DNA of 64,000 nt from Epichloe hybrida. Lineage: Eukaryota; Ascomycota; Sordariomycetes; Hypocreales; Clavicipitaceae. Positions 1 through 11,012 of the stretch are shown piece by piece. How positions within the stretch are numbered: position 1 is the stretch's first letter; each line of letters opens with the position of its first letter. The position numbers and the translations under genes are program-made. The stretch covers positions 2,542,001 through 2,606,000 of the forward strand of contig JAFEKR010000002.1 of assembly GCA_019022495.1 (NCBI GenBank), read 5' to 3'. The notes below the pieces were generated by a model, which searched no databases, was not told the DNA's origin, and saw nothing but the letters and a program-made list of their open reading frames with translations.

Positions 1-85
1 CTTCCTAGTTTAGGGTTTTCCCTCTTAACTAAGTAGTTAGAGTACTAGGACTAGCTACTTAATTAGCTATCTAGCGTAAAGAATA
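1..85 (+). mobile_element. LINE 3' terminus (copy L0), cut by window edge
   Basis: This is the last 85 bases of the Tad1-like LINE found full length at 26379-32959 and 40862-47429, here in plus orientation. The stretch ending in AGCGTAAAGAATA matches the 3' ends of those copies (which run on the minus strand) and the end of the truncated copy at 16005. The rest lies left of the window. It appears to have inserted into gypsy copy 1, whose coding remnant starts directly after it. Confidence 0.75.
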
Positions 86-639
86 TATAAATAAGGGCAC
101 CCCTTAAAAACATTACTTATTTATATTCTTATAAGACTAAAAGTATTTATTAAACTAATTACTTATAAAGATATTATAACTAGGATTTAATTTATTTAAA
201 GAATCTTTTTTAAGTTTAAGTTTAACTTTCTAGAAATAAGCTTAGAATTAAAACCCTTAGTTTAAGTCTTATTATATAAAATATAGTAAGGTAATAACTT
301 TACTATAAGTTAATTAAAGTTACTTAAAAGTAATAATATAGCTATATTTTAAATATAGTTAATTAGACTCTTTAAGCTATTAATATTTAAGAATTATATT
401 TTTATTTCTTTAGGTATAAGAAAAGAAATTTTAATACTAACTTATAATAACCTTATTACTAAGTACTAAGAAGTAAGTAAAACTCTTTATTTAATTATAA
501 ACTAATATTATTAGCTAATAATAAAGAAAGATATAAAGGTATATATTAGTACTTATATAAATTATTAGACTTTAAAACTAAGGTATTATAAACTATATAG
601 TAAGCTAGCTATATTACTAATACTTAATTACCCTTTTTA

Positions 640-860
640 AGAATTATTAATAGATTTTATTACTAGACTTTTACTAATAAAAGACTTAAATTAGACTTAT
701 AATATAATTCTAGTTATTATTAACTATTTTATAAAATATAGTATTTATATTCTTATTTTACTATAACTAACTAGTAATAGGCTAGTAACTATATTCTTAG
801 AATATATTTTTAAAGACTATAAAGTGCTAAAAAGTATTATAATAAACTAAGGTTTTATAT
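640..860 (+). pseudogene. Gypsy integrase core remnant
   Basis: Translation shows the retroviral integrase DDE core: LLIDFIT.LL, then NIILVIINYFIKYSIYI, then, at about 835-875, a degraded version of the I.DRG..F.S motif. The acidic residues at the second site have become N or stop codons through G-to-A change. The same block recurs at 12050-12240 plus 12655-12760 in gypsy copy 2, where several codons are less mutated. Confidence 0.8.
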
Positions 861-1544
861 TTATTAGTAGTTTTTAAATAACTTTTTATTATTTTCTTAT
901 AACTAAGTAATTACTTAGTATTACTTTTTACCCTTAAATAAATAGCTAGATAAAATATTAAAACTAGGTCTTAGAATATTATTTAAGGGCTTTTACTTAT
1001 ACTAAATAAACTAATTAGGTAAATAACTTATTAATAGCGTAATTTATATATAATATAAGTAATTACTTAATATATAGCTATATACTAGTAAAGGTATTAT
1101 AAGGTTATAATCCTAAAGATTTATAGTAAGTAATAATAAATATCCCTTTAGTAAATAATTAAGCTAAAAGTAAAGTTTTAGTATTAAAAGAGAAGTATAT
1201 TATAATTAAATAGCTTTTAAGTAACTTATAAACTTAGTATAAAAAATATTATAACTAAAAGAAAACTTTAATAAGGTTTAAAATTAGTAACTATATTTTA
1301 CTATTAATAAAGAGTATTAACTTAAGATACCTTAGTAAGAAGCTAGCTATAAAGTACTTAAGTGTTTATAAAATTAAAAAGGTAATTAGAAGTTATAAAC
1401 TAGTATATTAATTAAAATTATTACCTAGGACTTAATGATATAATATATTTAATATTACTAGTTTTAAATCTTTTAAAAAGAACTTAATAAATATAAAAAA
1501 TATACCTTTATTATAAGATACTATTAAAGATAATAAATAGAAGT

Positions 1545-1690
1545 TTAAAGTTAAGAGAATTATTTTATATTACTATAATAAAAGGTATTATAAATATCTA
1601 GTTAAATAAAAAAGCTATAATACTTTAGAGAATTCTTAAGTATTAAAAAGGGATTTTATTATTAAAGAAATTATTAATAACTATAAGTAA
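1545..1690 (+). pseudogene. Integrase C-terminal chromodomain remnant
   Basis: The frame reads Y.KYLVK.K.YNTLENS.VL.RDFI, matching the chromodomain core (YLVKWKGY...ENSW) with the tryptophan codons turned into stops. Known chromodomains at this position bind methylated histone H3 and steer integration into heterochromatin, which would fit the clustering of elements here (inference). A second copy is at about 17218-17380. Confidence 0.75.
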
Positions 1691-3642
1691 TAGCTAAGTA
1701 ATAAAGTTAATATAAGGTAATTATAATTTATAAGTTAATATACTTAAGATATTAGAAAATAAAGTTAATTTACTTAAATAACTTAAATAATTTATTATAT
1801 AGCTACTAAGCACTTATCTCTTTATAATAAAGTTAGTCCTTAAGATTACTAGTCCTTTATTATTAGTAATAACTATAGAAACTATAAAGAAAAAGGCCTT
1901 AGAACTATCTTTATTATTAAAATCCCTTTCTTTATATATATAAACCTAAAGTATATTAAAAAGCTTAATAAAATTAATATATTTAAGTAAATTAGTAGTA
2001 TTTAGTATAAACTACTAATAAGTTAGTTAAGTATTAGCTATATATATTAAGAAAGCTTATTATTAGAATATTTTAAGTTATAAAGTAAAGATAGTTTAAA
2101 ATATTAATCTATATCTTTAGATTTATAGTATTACTTAGTAATATTATTATAGTATATTTATTATATTTTACCTTATAAGTAATATTAGTAAATATTTAAG
2201 TATAGTAAATATAACTATACTTATTAGAATTTTTATAAACTAAAATAGTATTTTTATAGCTTTTTCTTTACTTTTATAATAAGCTAGTAATAAGTTAGTA
2301 ATAATCTAGTATTTAGGTAGTAAAATTATACTTACTTTATTTTAATAATAATAGCTACCTTTAAAAGTAACTTTAATAAGTTTAAATAGCTTATTATAAA
2401 GCTATATAATTTAAGCTAAAGTCTAGGAATATATTAGTAATAAGTAAGTAAATTTTAGTTAAAAAAGATATATTATAATATAGTTTTTATTATTTTAGAA
2501 GTAATAAGTATATTTTATTAAATAGCTTATTAAATATTAGCTATAAAAAAGTAATAAGTAAGTAAAGAAGTTATACTAAAAGATTTATTATATTTTATAA
2601 GAAAGGTCTTTTTATTAATAAAGTATTTTAGGATTTTATAAGTACTATTTTTAGGAGGATATTTTATATTATTACTTATTAATAATAGCATATATATAAA
2701 ATCTTTTTTAAAGATATTTTACTAGTAATAAGTTAGTAATAAAGATACTATAAGAATATAATAAACTTATAATAAGATTTTAAAAGAAGTTTACTTTAGA
2801 GATAACTTTATAGGAGATTTTATAGAAGACTTTATAGGAGTTTTTTTAATTAATAGATTTTCTTAAGGTAATAATAAAGGTAAAGTTTTAATATAAAACT
2901 TAAATATAGTAAACTAGCTATAAGTTAGCTATAATAAACTAAATAAAGAAGTTATACTAGTAAGAGTAAAACCTTATAAGCTAAATAAAGGTAAGAAACT
3001 AAGATAAATAAGGATAAATAATAATAATAATTAGGGACTAAAAGAGATTAGTAATTACTAAGTAATAGTAATAAGAGAGCTATTACTTAGCTAGTAAAGG
3101 TAACTTATAAGGTTAAGGGTTATTATAAGAGAAAAAAAGTATATAAAAGAAAGGAAAAATTAGTCTTTTTATATTAACCCTAGACCCCTTAAGTAATTTA
3201 TAAATTATAATAATAACTATTAGTATTACTAATTATATATATACTTAATAGCTAAAAACTTATAGTAACTATAATATAAGCCCTTTAGTTAAACTATTTA
3301 AAACTATAGTATCAAGTACCTTATTTATTTAAACTAATTATAAAAATTAATATAGGCTATTTTTTTTTTCTTTTAGCTATATAATAGGTAATAATATTTA
3401 TTTTACTATAGTAAAGCTATATATAAGCTACTATTTAAATATTACTAACTATAATAAAGGGGTTATTTTTAATTAGTATTATTAGTATTATTATTTCTTT
3501 TTATTTACTTATATATTTACTTATATATTTAAATATAAGGTACCTTATCTTATTTTCTTTATAAAGCTTTATTATAGTAACTATATCTTAAGTAAGTAGC
3601 TTATTTTATAATTAAGGTTAATTATATATAAGGGAGGTATTA

Positions 3643-3911
3643 TATTAGAAGTATAGAGATTAAAGATAGAATATTTATTAAAGTAAGTCTCTAAAAAACC
3701 TTTAGGCTATATAAATAATAAAAAGGCTAGCTAGCTATAAGAGCTATATACTTATAAAGTAAGGTATTTATTAAAGACTATATATATTCTTAGTACTAGG
3801 TTAAAAGATTAAAACCTTTATATACCTACCCCTAGCTAGTATCTATCTAGTAGTAACTATAATAGTCTTAGCTATTACTTCGTTCTTAACCTTTCAGTGC
3901 AAGCCATGACA
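3643..3911 (+). repeat. LTR-1 family, 3' LTR of gypsy copy 1
   Basis: A 269-bp LTR whose terminal TGTCA/TGACA has decayed to TATTA at the left end. It is strongly mutated in the G-to-A/C-to-T direction relative to the solo copies at 9668-9937 and 15308-15577, which serve as near-unmutated references. A purine-rich tract lies just upstream. Confidence 0.85.
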
Positions 3912-4001
3912 AGTATACTTATTATATTTATTAGTATATTTATTAGTGTATTTATTATATCTTTTAGTAGCTATTATAAAGACTAAAGGAAGTTTCTTAA
4001 T
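3912..4001. other. AT-rich spacer
   Basis: Short TTTATTAGTATA-like degenerate repeats between two LTR-type repeats. Nothing coding. Confidence 0.6.
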
Positions 4002-4219
4002 TATTATAAACTAGCCCTTAGGTAACTATAATAGGGTATTAATATAATATTAAGAAACTTAAGGAGAGGAAGAAGGAAGTTAAAAGACCTATCCTTACTA
4101 GTGCCCCTTATACCCCCTAGTTACCTTATGTTAGCCCCCTTTTATATCCTTGCTAACTTAGGACTATCCCCATTTGTGTGCACTATGGTAAATGCTTAGG
4201 CAAAGCCCAAGCCCTTACA
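4002..4219 (+). repeat. LTR-2 type repeat, copy 1
   Basis: About 218 bp that pairs with 10443-10663: both start with a (RIP-altered) TGTTATGGACTAG and end in GCCTAAGCCCTTA-like sequence. The CCCCTTATACCCCCTAG block is identical in both. The immediately following 60 bp (4220-4279, ending GCCGTGACA) resembles the LTR-1 3' end, so the true repeat may extend to 4279. No matching TSD was found. Confidence 0.55.
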
Positions 4220-4846
4220 GTAACTGCGAGAATCTTAGCTATTACTTCGTTTATCATTCCTACGGATTAAGCCGTGACACAATTCAACAGCCAATTCAAT
4301 GACTAATTTAATAACCGATTTAATGACCGCTAGACCTGACAATCTATGACGATCTATCTAACTAAATTCCCTTGCAAGAGCCCGCTTCCTAGCTTATTGC
4401 AAATTTGTTAGATCTTAGATAGCTAGGACAGCTATCTCTTTTATCCGTGGTGCTCGCATTTGTTACGTGCTAGAATTGGTAAGTAGCCTGTTAGCGCCAC
4501 AAGACCTCGGATGTGGCTGCACGTGACCTAGAACCCCTATATGAGACAATAGCTCTAACCTCTAGCTAGTTAAATCTATCATTAACCTTCACACTCATTT
4601 ATATCATACATTTCGTACCGTAACAAAAGGAAAGAGGTTAGTTATACCTAGGAGAATTAGTAAGTAGCTACTAATATAGCTACCTAAAGGTATAGCAGGT
4701 AGGGGTAATAGGCCTAACTATTTTTTTTACTAGGGAGTGTTATATAAATTTAGTGGCGAGGCGTGGGATATAGGATATGGCCGTATCACATTGTGGGTAT
4801 AGCGCCGAGTAGCAAGAAAACACAGCTCCGAATAGCAACGCTCCTA
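4220..4846. other. Transition from repeat to gene island, no gene seen
   Basis: Begins with a 60-bp LTR-1-like tail (TCTTAGCTATTACTTCG ... GCCGTGACA), then mixed-composition sequence with imperfect GACCGATTTAATGACC-type short repeats around 4290-4345. GC is higher than in the flanking repeat. No ORF with recognisable content; probably remnant repeat plus degraded intergenic DNA. Confidence 0.5.
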
Positions 4847-5488
4847 TCAAACTACTTCCTTAACATCCTTCTCAATCCAGTCAACAGTCTCTTTCTTTAC
4901 AACCCCGTCCCTCTGCAGACGCCGAAGAACTCGAACAGTCTCTTTCTTTACAACCCCGTCCCTCTGCAGACGCCGAAGAACTCGAACAGTCCAGCCCTGA
5001 CAATTCTCCCGAACAGAGCGTTGATCCTTTGCGCGGGGCGGCTTCTCTTTCCTAGTGGCTTCATTCACTAAGCTCTCTTAACTCTTGCTTAGGTTACTAT
5101 TTAAGGCATAGGAGGTGTAATAAGACTAAGAGGCAAACAAAGCAGCCTCGTTGGCGTGCATATAGTGCATGAAAGTAGCGTCACCCTTTACCTGCTATAC
5201 TCTTCCCTTGGTGTTAGGGTCCTCTCCTCGGCAGACGAAGAGCGACCAATGCATGGGTTCCCCCGCGGCCTGAACCTGCAGCATGAGATGCAACTTCTTT
5301 GGCTCCGTAGTTGACACTGAAGGAGGAACTGCATCCGCACGTTCCACTTCTACCCATTCCTCTGCTGTTCCAGTCTGTGTGTTGATCTTCCGACAATACT
5401 GCCGCCCATCCGAGAGCAGCATGAACTGTCTGTTTAGAATATTCCATTCCCCAACTACCGATGCCTTAGCCAGAGAGGGTGATGACAT
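4847..5488 (-). pseudogene. Small conserved-looking protein gene broken by three nonsense codons and a 51-bp duplication
   Basis: One continuous minus-strand frame runs from ATG at 5488 to TGA at 4847, about 213 codons, interrupted by TAG (5195-5197), TAG (5126-5128) and TAA (5078-5080). The protein text flows across each stop (VCRGEDPNTKGRV / QVKGDATFMHYMHANEAALFAS / SYYTSYALNSN / ESLVNEATRK...ENCQGWTVRVLRRLQ), so this is one gene and not several small ones. All three stops can come from CAG or CAA by C-to-T in CpA, the RIP preference. A 51-bp tandem duplication (4884-4985) repeats the 17 residues RVLRRLQRDGVVKKETV near the C-terminus. The pattern of HWSLF followed by VKGDA..MHY suggests a small fungal protein family, but I cannot name it. 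It lies about 600 bp from RIP-decayed repeats, so mutation spreading from the repeat is the likely cause (inference). An alternative of introns spanning the stops is less likely since no GT...AG pair is needed to keep the frame. Confidence 0.7.
4884..4985. repeat. 51-bp tandem duplication, two copies
   Basis: Two identical 51-bp units (4884-4934 and 4935-4985) inside the pseudogene. The length is a multiple of three, so the reading frame is preserved. Confidence 0.95.
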
Positions 5489-5730
5489 CTGGGTAGCTGT
5501 TTATGAGTTGACTTTCTCTTTCGTAGTTAGATTAGGGAGCACGAACTTTATTTAGCTGGATATAAAGTATATGACTTTAACAAGCTGTGGGTTCTTGGCT
5601 TTAACAAGCTGTGGGTTCTTGGAAGACAAAAGCAAGGTCGATGAGTTGCGGCTGTGTGAAAAGTCGAATGAGTATTATGAGAGCACGCAACGACCTATTT
5701 GTACAAAATGAGGCGATCCCTAACCCACGT
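5489..5730. other. Upstream of pseudogene, with 24-bp tandem duplication
   Basis: Contains two exact 24-bp units starting CTTTAACAAGCTGTGGG at 5575-5598 and 5599-5622. The rest is ordinary intergenic sequence with no recognised element. Confidence 0.7.
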
Positions 5731-6012
5731 TTAACTCAGGACTTCGCCTCGCCAAGCGGCAAAGAATTGCCGCAATGACTGTCCATGTTTGTCCCTGGTG
5801 GCCAAGCAACAGCAGCCCGTGTTTCGGAGGTCTAGGGACAAAAGCATTCTACTGGACATTATGAGCTCAATCGAGGTATATCCACTAGGCATGCGGTAAT
5901 ATTCACTAATGCTTGTGTGGTCATCATTACGGAGTAGGATCCGAGGACCAATGATTCTCAAAATTGGCGATGAGGTGCCTGCACGTTGGCCGTTGGGCGA
6001 GAATCCGGGCAT
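5731..6012 (-). CDS. Possible small hypothetical protein, 93 codons
   Basis: An open minus-strand frame starting MPGFSPNGQRAG and ending WRGEVLS. It has no recognisable domain, signal peptide or membrane segment, and contains a CCC run (TGCCCLATRD in the translation reads GCCCLATRD). It could be a real short gene, a fragment of a decayed one, or chance, since the local GC content makes 280-bp open frames plausible. It lies between a broken gene and the 3' end of the Ima1-like gene. Confidence 0.2.
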   Translation of the reverse strand: MPGFSPNGQRAGTSSPILRIIGPRILLRNDDHTSISEYYRMPSGYTSIELIMSSRMLLSLDLRNTGCCCLATRDKHGQSLRQFFAAWRGEVLS

Positions 6013-6420
6013 TCCTACGGAGCAGGTTTATTAGGGAAAGCCGAGCTTTGCCTGCGTTTTGCGTTATAGTAAGGCAAAGGCAAGAGGGTATAGCGTAGCT
6101 TCTCGCTTTCCCTTTATTAAAATAAGGCTATCCTATAGAGATATCTCTTCTTATTAGTTAGACACGAAATACTCTTTAGCCACTAGGTAAGAAAAACAAT
6201 TTATACCGCTCTTAACCGCCTGTTTTCAGGGGGGGGGGCAGTGGTTTGATTCACTAACAGAACCACAAGACTAAATCATTGCGCCAAACGCCATACATAT
6301 ATGCCACGAAATACTCTGACCCACCTCAACGCCTTTCTCGTCCCAAAAGCTCCCAGATATCTATCAGCACCAAAACTCCAAAGCCGCATCCGCCGACGAG
6401 GAAAAACACCATGCATTTGT
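6013..6420. other. Intergenic, 3' side of the Ima1-like gene
   Basis: Mixed-composition spacer with a run of G at about 6229-6238 and an AT-richer patch at 6100-6200. It should hold the 3' UTR of the minus-strand Ima1-like gene. No other gene seen. Confidence 0.5.
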
Positions 6421-8654
6421 TTACGCCAATTTGCTCAATGCCTGATGACCCATCATGCTTGCTAGCACCCCCGCGCCATACCACCCGACCCGCTCAGATC
6501 GTCCGCCCCAGACTTCTGATCCCACCCAGCAAATTGCTGCTAGCTCTGCCACCCCGAGCGCAGACAGGATATACAACAAGAGAGGCACGGGGCCTGTGTC
6601 ACTCATCAGTCGGCCCGTATCACCTGTACCACGGACAGCCATGGCTCCTGCTATGCACAGGGTGCCAAGCTGCATCTCCCAACCATAGGGGATGGGAACG
6701 CATACGACGAGGAGCCACAGTGCCATGAGGATGGTGAGGATAGCTTGTTCCGACCGAGTCGATTGAGTCGAACAAGACTGACCGCCGCCTCGTCCGATAG
6801 GGCCTTCATGGCGTTGAACTTGCTGCGGCCTGTGTTCCCCAGCGTTTGCCCCCTGCTCCTGCTCCTGCTCCTGCCCCAGACTGAAGCTTTGGCCAAGCAA
6901 GTCCGCCAAGGAGCTCGCGTCATTGTCTCGTTCCGCCGCAAAAAAGCTAGGCTGTTTAAATTCCACTCCGCCACTGGCATCGCTGCCGATGCTGACGTGG
7001 GATGAAGATGGCTGATGTCCTCTTCTCGTGAACATGGCCTTGCCAGTCTCTGGAGGTTCCTGCTTTGGAGCAGGTGACCATACTGGGTTCCTCAACCGCC
7101 GAGCAGGTTCTACTGGCGCCGCGGGAACTTTGTATCGGAATGGGTTCATGGATTCAGATTGAGACGGAATCTGGTCGCCCGACTGGCCAAATCCATTTGG
7201 GATGGGCGTGGGGTCACCATTGAGTGCCCGATGTTGTGGTGTGATGGGCGACCAGTCCATCTCCTCGGCGTATTGGAGTTTTTGCTGTCGTTTGCTCGGT
7301 GTTTCCGCCAATGCCATGTTCTCCTTCCTGAGAGGACTGCTCCCTGGTCGCATGGCATTGAATGGTGACTGCGGTGATGGCGTCATGGCTGGAACACCTG
7401 CTTTTCGTGGAGTTGTATTCGCCGAGTCCAGCGCATCGTTGAAAAGTTCGGAGAATGTCTTGGAGTCTTCTTGTCTTCTCTGCCTGGGCGACGCGGTGTT
7501 TTTAGCCACCAGCGGCTTGTCGCTGTAAGTTGCAAAAAGGGGAGTCGTATCAACACGGATCGATCTTCCAGCTAGCGTGTAGATCTGTTGCCACGGTCAG
7601 AACAAGTCGCCGTTCGTTAAGACGACCTAAACCTACCACAATCATGATAGCAGCCATGGCCACATGAGCACCGAGCCTCGCAGTGCCCGGTTGAGCCGCT
7701 TGTCCGCTCACGTCTATGCCGCGAAAAATGAACCGAAAGAATACGGCAAGACCTTGGAAAGAATACCATTGCGTGAATCCCAGAAGATGTCTCGAAAACC
7801 CGCGGTTCACTTGAACGAAGTGCGGATTCCACCACGCCGCCATGACGCCCGTCCACATGCTCCATTGCATCAGTGTATCCGCAGCGGGTAGGGGCTCAGT
7901 CGCCCGCTTAAGTGATGAGAGCACTTTTGCTGCCGTGCTTTGGTCGTCGGGATCACACAATCCGTTGTCGCTTCCCTGGAGGGCCTGGGTGATCATGACA
8001 AAATGCCACATGATTTGCAATGCAAACCCAGCGCGCCACGACGCCTTCCCAAGCATATCAATCCAATCTAGTTTAGTGCGCGTCTTGGTTTTCCGGCCCC
8101 GAGTCAGCTTCATCATGCGTCGGAGATGGTCTGTCTTGGCTGTATATCCGGCCTGCCGTATTCTGGCTTCAACCTTCTCTGCGCAATCGCCGCATGCTTG
8201 TGGATAACGCCTCTCCAAGTTGCGTCGGTATCGGTAGTAGTTGCGCTCGAGCTCGGGGTAGTCTGGGTCGGAGGGGTCATCCGGGAGGTACTGCGCCAGG
8301 GACTTGGTGAAGAGATGCTGGTTCTTGAGGCACGTCTGGCAGAAAGTTTCATCTCGTTGTTGTGACACGGGACCCGATTGTGGTGCGGCATACTGGACAG
8401 TGGTCGCTTCTCTGTCTGTGGCAACGGGGGGATCGGTGATTTCACCATTCTGAATCTGTCAGTTGAGGGCTGGTTGTATCGTGAGCATATTGAAGGCTCT
8501 GTCGGGGCACGAGTTGGCAACACACCTGATCCAAGTAATTGGTCGCGTCGCAATGCAAGCACAGAAAGTCGCGGATGGTGCCATCAAACTTGAGGCCCGA
8601 CCTCTTGCCGCAGTAGAAGCAGGTCAGGTACTTGGAGCCTCTGAAGCGTGGCAT
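6421..8654 (-). CDS. Ima1-like inner nuclear membrane protein (Ima1 N-terminal domain)
   Basis: Three exons on the minus strand: 8654-8526, 8449-7637, 7584-6421, giving 701 residues. The start opens MPRFRGSKYLTCFYCGKRSG. Four CxxC pairs (C12/C15, C32/C35, C80/C83, C129/C132) form the zinc-binding N-terminal domain typical of Ima1 and metazoan Samp1/NET5. Hydrophobic segments follow around ASWRAGFALQIMWHFVMI, MQWSMWTGVMAAWW, TQWYSFQGLAVFFRFIF and HVAMAAIMIV, then a long Ser/Pro-rich nucleoplasmic-type linker and C-terminal membrane segments (AILTILMALWLLVVCVPI, VPLLLYILSALGVAELAAI). Intron 1 (8525-8450, GTGTGT..CAG, branch CTGAC) joins YLDQ to NGEI without shifting phase. Intron 2 (7636-7585, 52 nt, GTAGGT..ACAG, branch CTGAC) is needed: reading straight through stops at 7550, while splicing continues in frame into IYTLAGRSIRVDTTPLF. 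Family members link the nuclear envelope to heterochromatin and the cytoskeleton. Function by homology; intron 2 is inferred. Confidence 0.88.
7585..7636 (-). other. Predicted intron 2 of the Ima1-like gene
   Basis: A 52-nt interval with GTAGGT at the 5' side, CTGAC branch-like motif 12 nt before the ACAG acceptor. Its length is not a multiple of three, so it corrects what would otherwise be a frameshift. The less canonical donor (GTAGGT) leaves open that a one-base indel, and not an intron, breaks the frame. Confidence 0.7.
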
Positions 8655-9560
8655 CCTGCACGTCGTCGTGCCTCGAGGACGACGTTGTGATGGACACGGG
8701 CACTAGACGATGCAGAGAGGAGACTGAATCTCTAATCAAAGCTGCAGCGCAGTGATGATCTACTAGACCTGCCGACGCGATCAAACTCCCGAGATTTCGA
8801 AGTTCTGTAATCCGATTCTGCCCAAGGCGGTGGAGGCCCAGGCTGGCAGCAACTTGGCAGGTCTGGCTGGGTCCGGGGGTGAAGGGGGGGGGCGGTGTTA
8901 ACATGGTTACACCCAGACACTGCAGAAGCATTCTCACTAGTAATAATAGGTCTTGAGTGCTAGTAAGATTAAATGGTTATTCGGCTTGACTAAATATTAG
9001 TAACATGCGCGTAGTGCCGGGATCTCTTTCTGTTAATGTTTTGGGTCATACAGTTTGTAACATTTGGCAGTGACTTGAACTCGTCACCATGTTTTTATAT
9101 TGCGATGGGAAGCTCTTCATTGTGAGGAGCACAGAGGCACAGAGGAGAGCGACCACATCACAGAGATAGTGAGTCCTAGGATGGCAAAACGCTGTGTGCG
9201 TAATTATTAGTAAGGCGGGGTATAATAAAATTGTACGGATTTGTTTGGGAGGGATCTTATCAGGTCCCAGTTCATCCAACTTGAACTCTCATTCCTTCGT
9301 GGGGAATGTTGTCTCCATCTGCCGACCTCTCAGTTGCAAATCAGCTGCCCTGTACCCGAATCGGGAAGACGAGTTGTGCTCGTTGCCTTGTTAAGCAGCA
9401 TCATGACTGCCTGTTCCATCTACTCAGTACCATTTCTTTGGGGCCGCGGGGATATGACCTTCATTTCAATGCTCATTACAGATCACTGTTGCACGGATCC
9501 CTTGCATAACTACGGTGGCACATTAGAGAGGCCTTGTAAAGGGCTGCTAAAATAGAAAAC
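8655..9560. promoter_or_regulatory. Upstream region of the Ima1-like gene and intergenic DNA
   Basis: About 900 bp of ordinary-composition DNA. The part near 8655-8900 is the likely promoter and 5' UTR of the minus-strand gene and includes CGTCGTCG-rich sequence and a G run at 8885-8893. Several short open frames occur on both strands (for example 9241-9555 plus) but none shows domain content or plausible codon structure. Confidence 0.4.
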
Positions 9561-9662
9561 TTATATTATAATTTTAGGTAAACTATATAAATAGTAAACT
9601 AAATTTATATATAAATTTAAGGAAGTATATATATATAAAATAAAACTAAGCTAAGTTAGTCT
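9561..9662. other. AT-rich edge of the transposon block
   Basis: Composition changes abruptly from gene-like DNA to TATA-rich DNA at about 9550. No feature recognised. Confidence 0.5.
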
Positions 9663-9667
9663 TTACT

Positions 9668-9937
9668 TGTTAGGAGCGCAGAGGTCAAAGATAGGATGTT
9701 CATCGAAGCAGGTCTTTGGAGAACCTTCAGGCCGTGCGGATGACAAAGAGGCTAGCTAGCTACGAGATAGCCACGTGCTTATGAAGCAGGGTACTTATCA
9801 GAGACTACGCACATTATTAGTGCTAGGTTAGAGATTAAAACCTTCACGCACCTGCCCCTAGCTAGTATCTATCTAGCAGCGACTGCGATAGTCTTAGCTA
9901 TCACTTCGTTCTTAACCTTTCGGTGCAAGCCGTGACA
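9668..9937 (+). repeat. LTR-1 solo LTR, 5-bp TSD TTACT
   Basis: A 270-bp copy bounded by TGTTA...TGACA with direct 5-bp flanks TTACT at 9663-9667 and 9938-9942. Both flanks match, so this is a solo LTR left by LTR-LTR recombination. It keeps many CpA and CpG sites that are lost in the 3643-3911 copy. Confidence 0.92.
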
Positions 9938-9942
9938 TTACT

Positions 9943-10442
9943 TTACTTAACTCTTATATATAAGAGTAAGCTACTAACTTAAAATACTATAAGATAGTAC
10001 TAGCTATTATTTTAAATTAGCTAGTATTACTAGCTAATATCTTTATTTATAATTACTTAGTTAAGAGCTATAATATAACCTTAAAGTAAAAGAAATAAGG
10101 AAAAAATTATATATATAACTTTAAAGAATAATAGGATTATTTATAGTTTTATTCTTATTTAGTATAATTAAGTTATCTTTAGTCTTAAGTTCTTTAATAA
10201 GGTTAACTAGCTATTCTTAGAAAGCTATATTTAATTTTATATAAGCATTTATCACTTATAAACTTACTTAGTCTTTATTAAAATAAGAAAATATATAATC
10301 TAGCTATTTATAGTTATTATATATATTACTAAAGTAGCTTAGTAAGTATATATAAACTAAAAATAGTATAATAAGATTATCATTATTTTATACTATTTAT
10401 TACTTATAGTAATTATAAGGATTTATATATAAACTACCTTTT
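9943..10442. other. AT-rich decayed repeat, unidentified
   Basis: About 500 bp with dense stops in all frames and almost no CpA. No retroelement motif could be read. Confidence 0.5.
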
Positions 10443-10663
10443 TGTTATGGACTAGCCCCTAGGCGACTGCGATAGGGCGTTAATATAGTATTAAGAGACT
10501 TAAGGAGAAAAGGAGGAAGGGTAAGAGGCTATCCCTAGTAGTGCCCCTTATACCCCCTAGGCTACTTATATAAGCCCTCTCTTTTCCTTACCTTAATTAC
10601 TTTCACTAATCCCCTCTTTAATTACTATATAAATAATACTTAGGTAAAGCCTAAGCCCTTATA
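10443..10663 (+). repeat. LTR-2 type repeat, copy 2
   Basis: Pairs with 4002-4219 and is the less mutated copy, starting TGTTATGGACTAGCCCC. It carries ACTGCGATAGGGCG where the other reads ATAATAGGG, a C/T and G/A difference. Flanks do not form a TSD, so the element boundaries are not proven. Confidence 0.55.
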
Positions 10664-10742
10664 TATACCCTTACTTACTTATTACTAATAAATTCCTCTT
10701 TATAACGTCCCCTAGTAATATATAACACTTATATTATATATA

Positions 10743-11012
10743 TGTCAGGAGCGCAGAGGTCAGAGATAGGATGTTTATTAAAGCAAGTCTTTAAAGAACC
10801 TTTAAGCTATATAAATAATAAAGAGGCTAGCTAGCTATAAGATAGCTATATACTTATAAAGTAAGGTATTTATTAAAGACTACGCATATTACTAGTGCTA
10901 GGTTAGAGATTAAAACCTTTACACACCTACCCCTAGCTAGTATTTATCTAGTAGTAACTGCGATAGTCTTAGCTATCACTTCGTTTACAACCTTTTGGTG
11001 CAAGCCGTGACA
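10743..11012 (+). repeat. LTR-1 solo LTR, TSD ATATA
   Basis: A 270-bp LTR-1 copy from TGTCAGGAGC to GCCGTGACA, flanked by ATATA on both sides (10738-10742, 11013-11017). The TSD is low complexity and so weaker evidence than in other copies. The middle is RIP-mutated while both ends are well preserved. Confidence 0.8.

Larger units (their letters stand above)
86..3911 (+). mobile_element. Ty3/gypsy chromovirus copy 1, RIP-decayed, 3' half
   Basis: A plus-strand gypsy element, 5' part outside the window. Despite many in-frame stops one frame is readable in order: a zinc-binding/integrase N-terminal region (about 400-630), the integrase core with a recognisable DFIT.L..TKDL..TYN.ILV.I..F.KY stretch (about 630-860), and a chromodomain with YLVK.K.YNT.ENS.VL..DFI (about 1545-1690). 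About 1.9 kb of unrecognised AT-rich sequence follows, then a purine tract (3630-3640) and the 3' LTR. The integrase-to-chromodomain order is that of chromoviruses. Stops sit where CAG, CAA or TGG codons would be expected, as after C-to-T change in CpA on both strands. Not functional. Confidence 0.85.

Noticed and set aside
6279..6728. 149-codon plus-strand open frame
   Set aside because: Lies antisense over the 3' end of the Ima1-like gene and has a translation typical of a shadow frame.
9241..9555. 104-codon plus-strand open frame
   Set aside because: No domain, overlapping frames on the same strand, Cys-rich chance translation, no supporting promoter or splice context.
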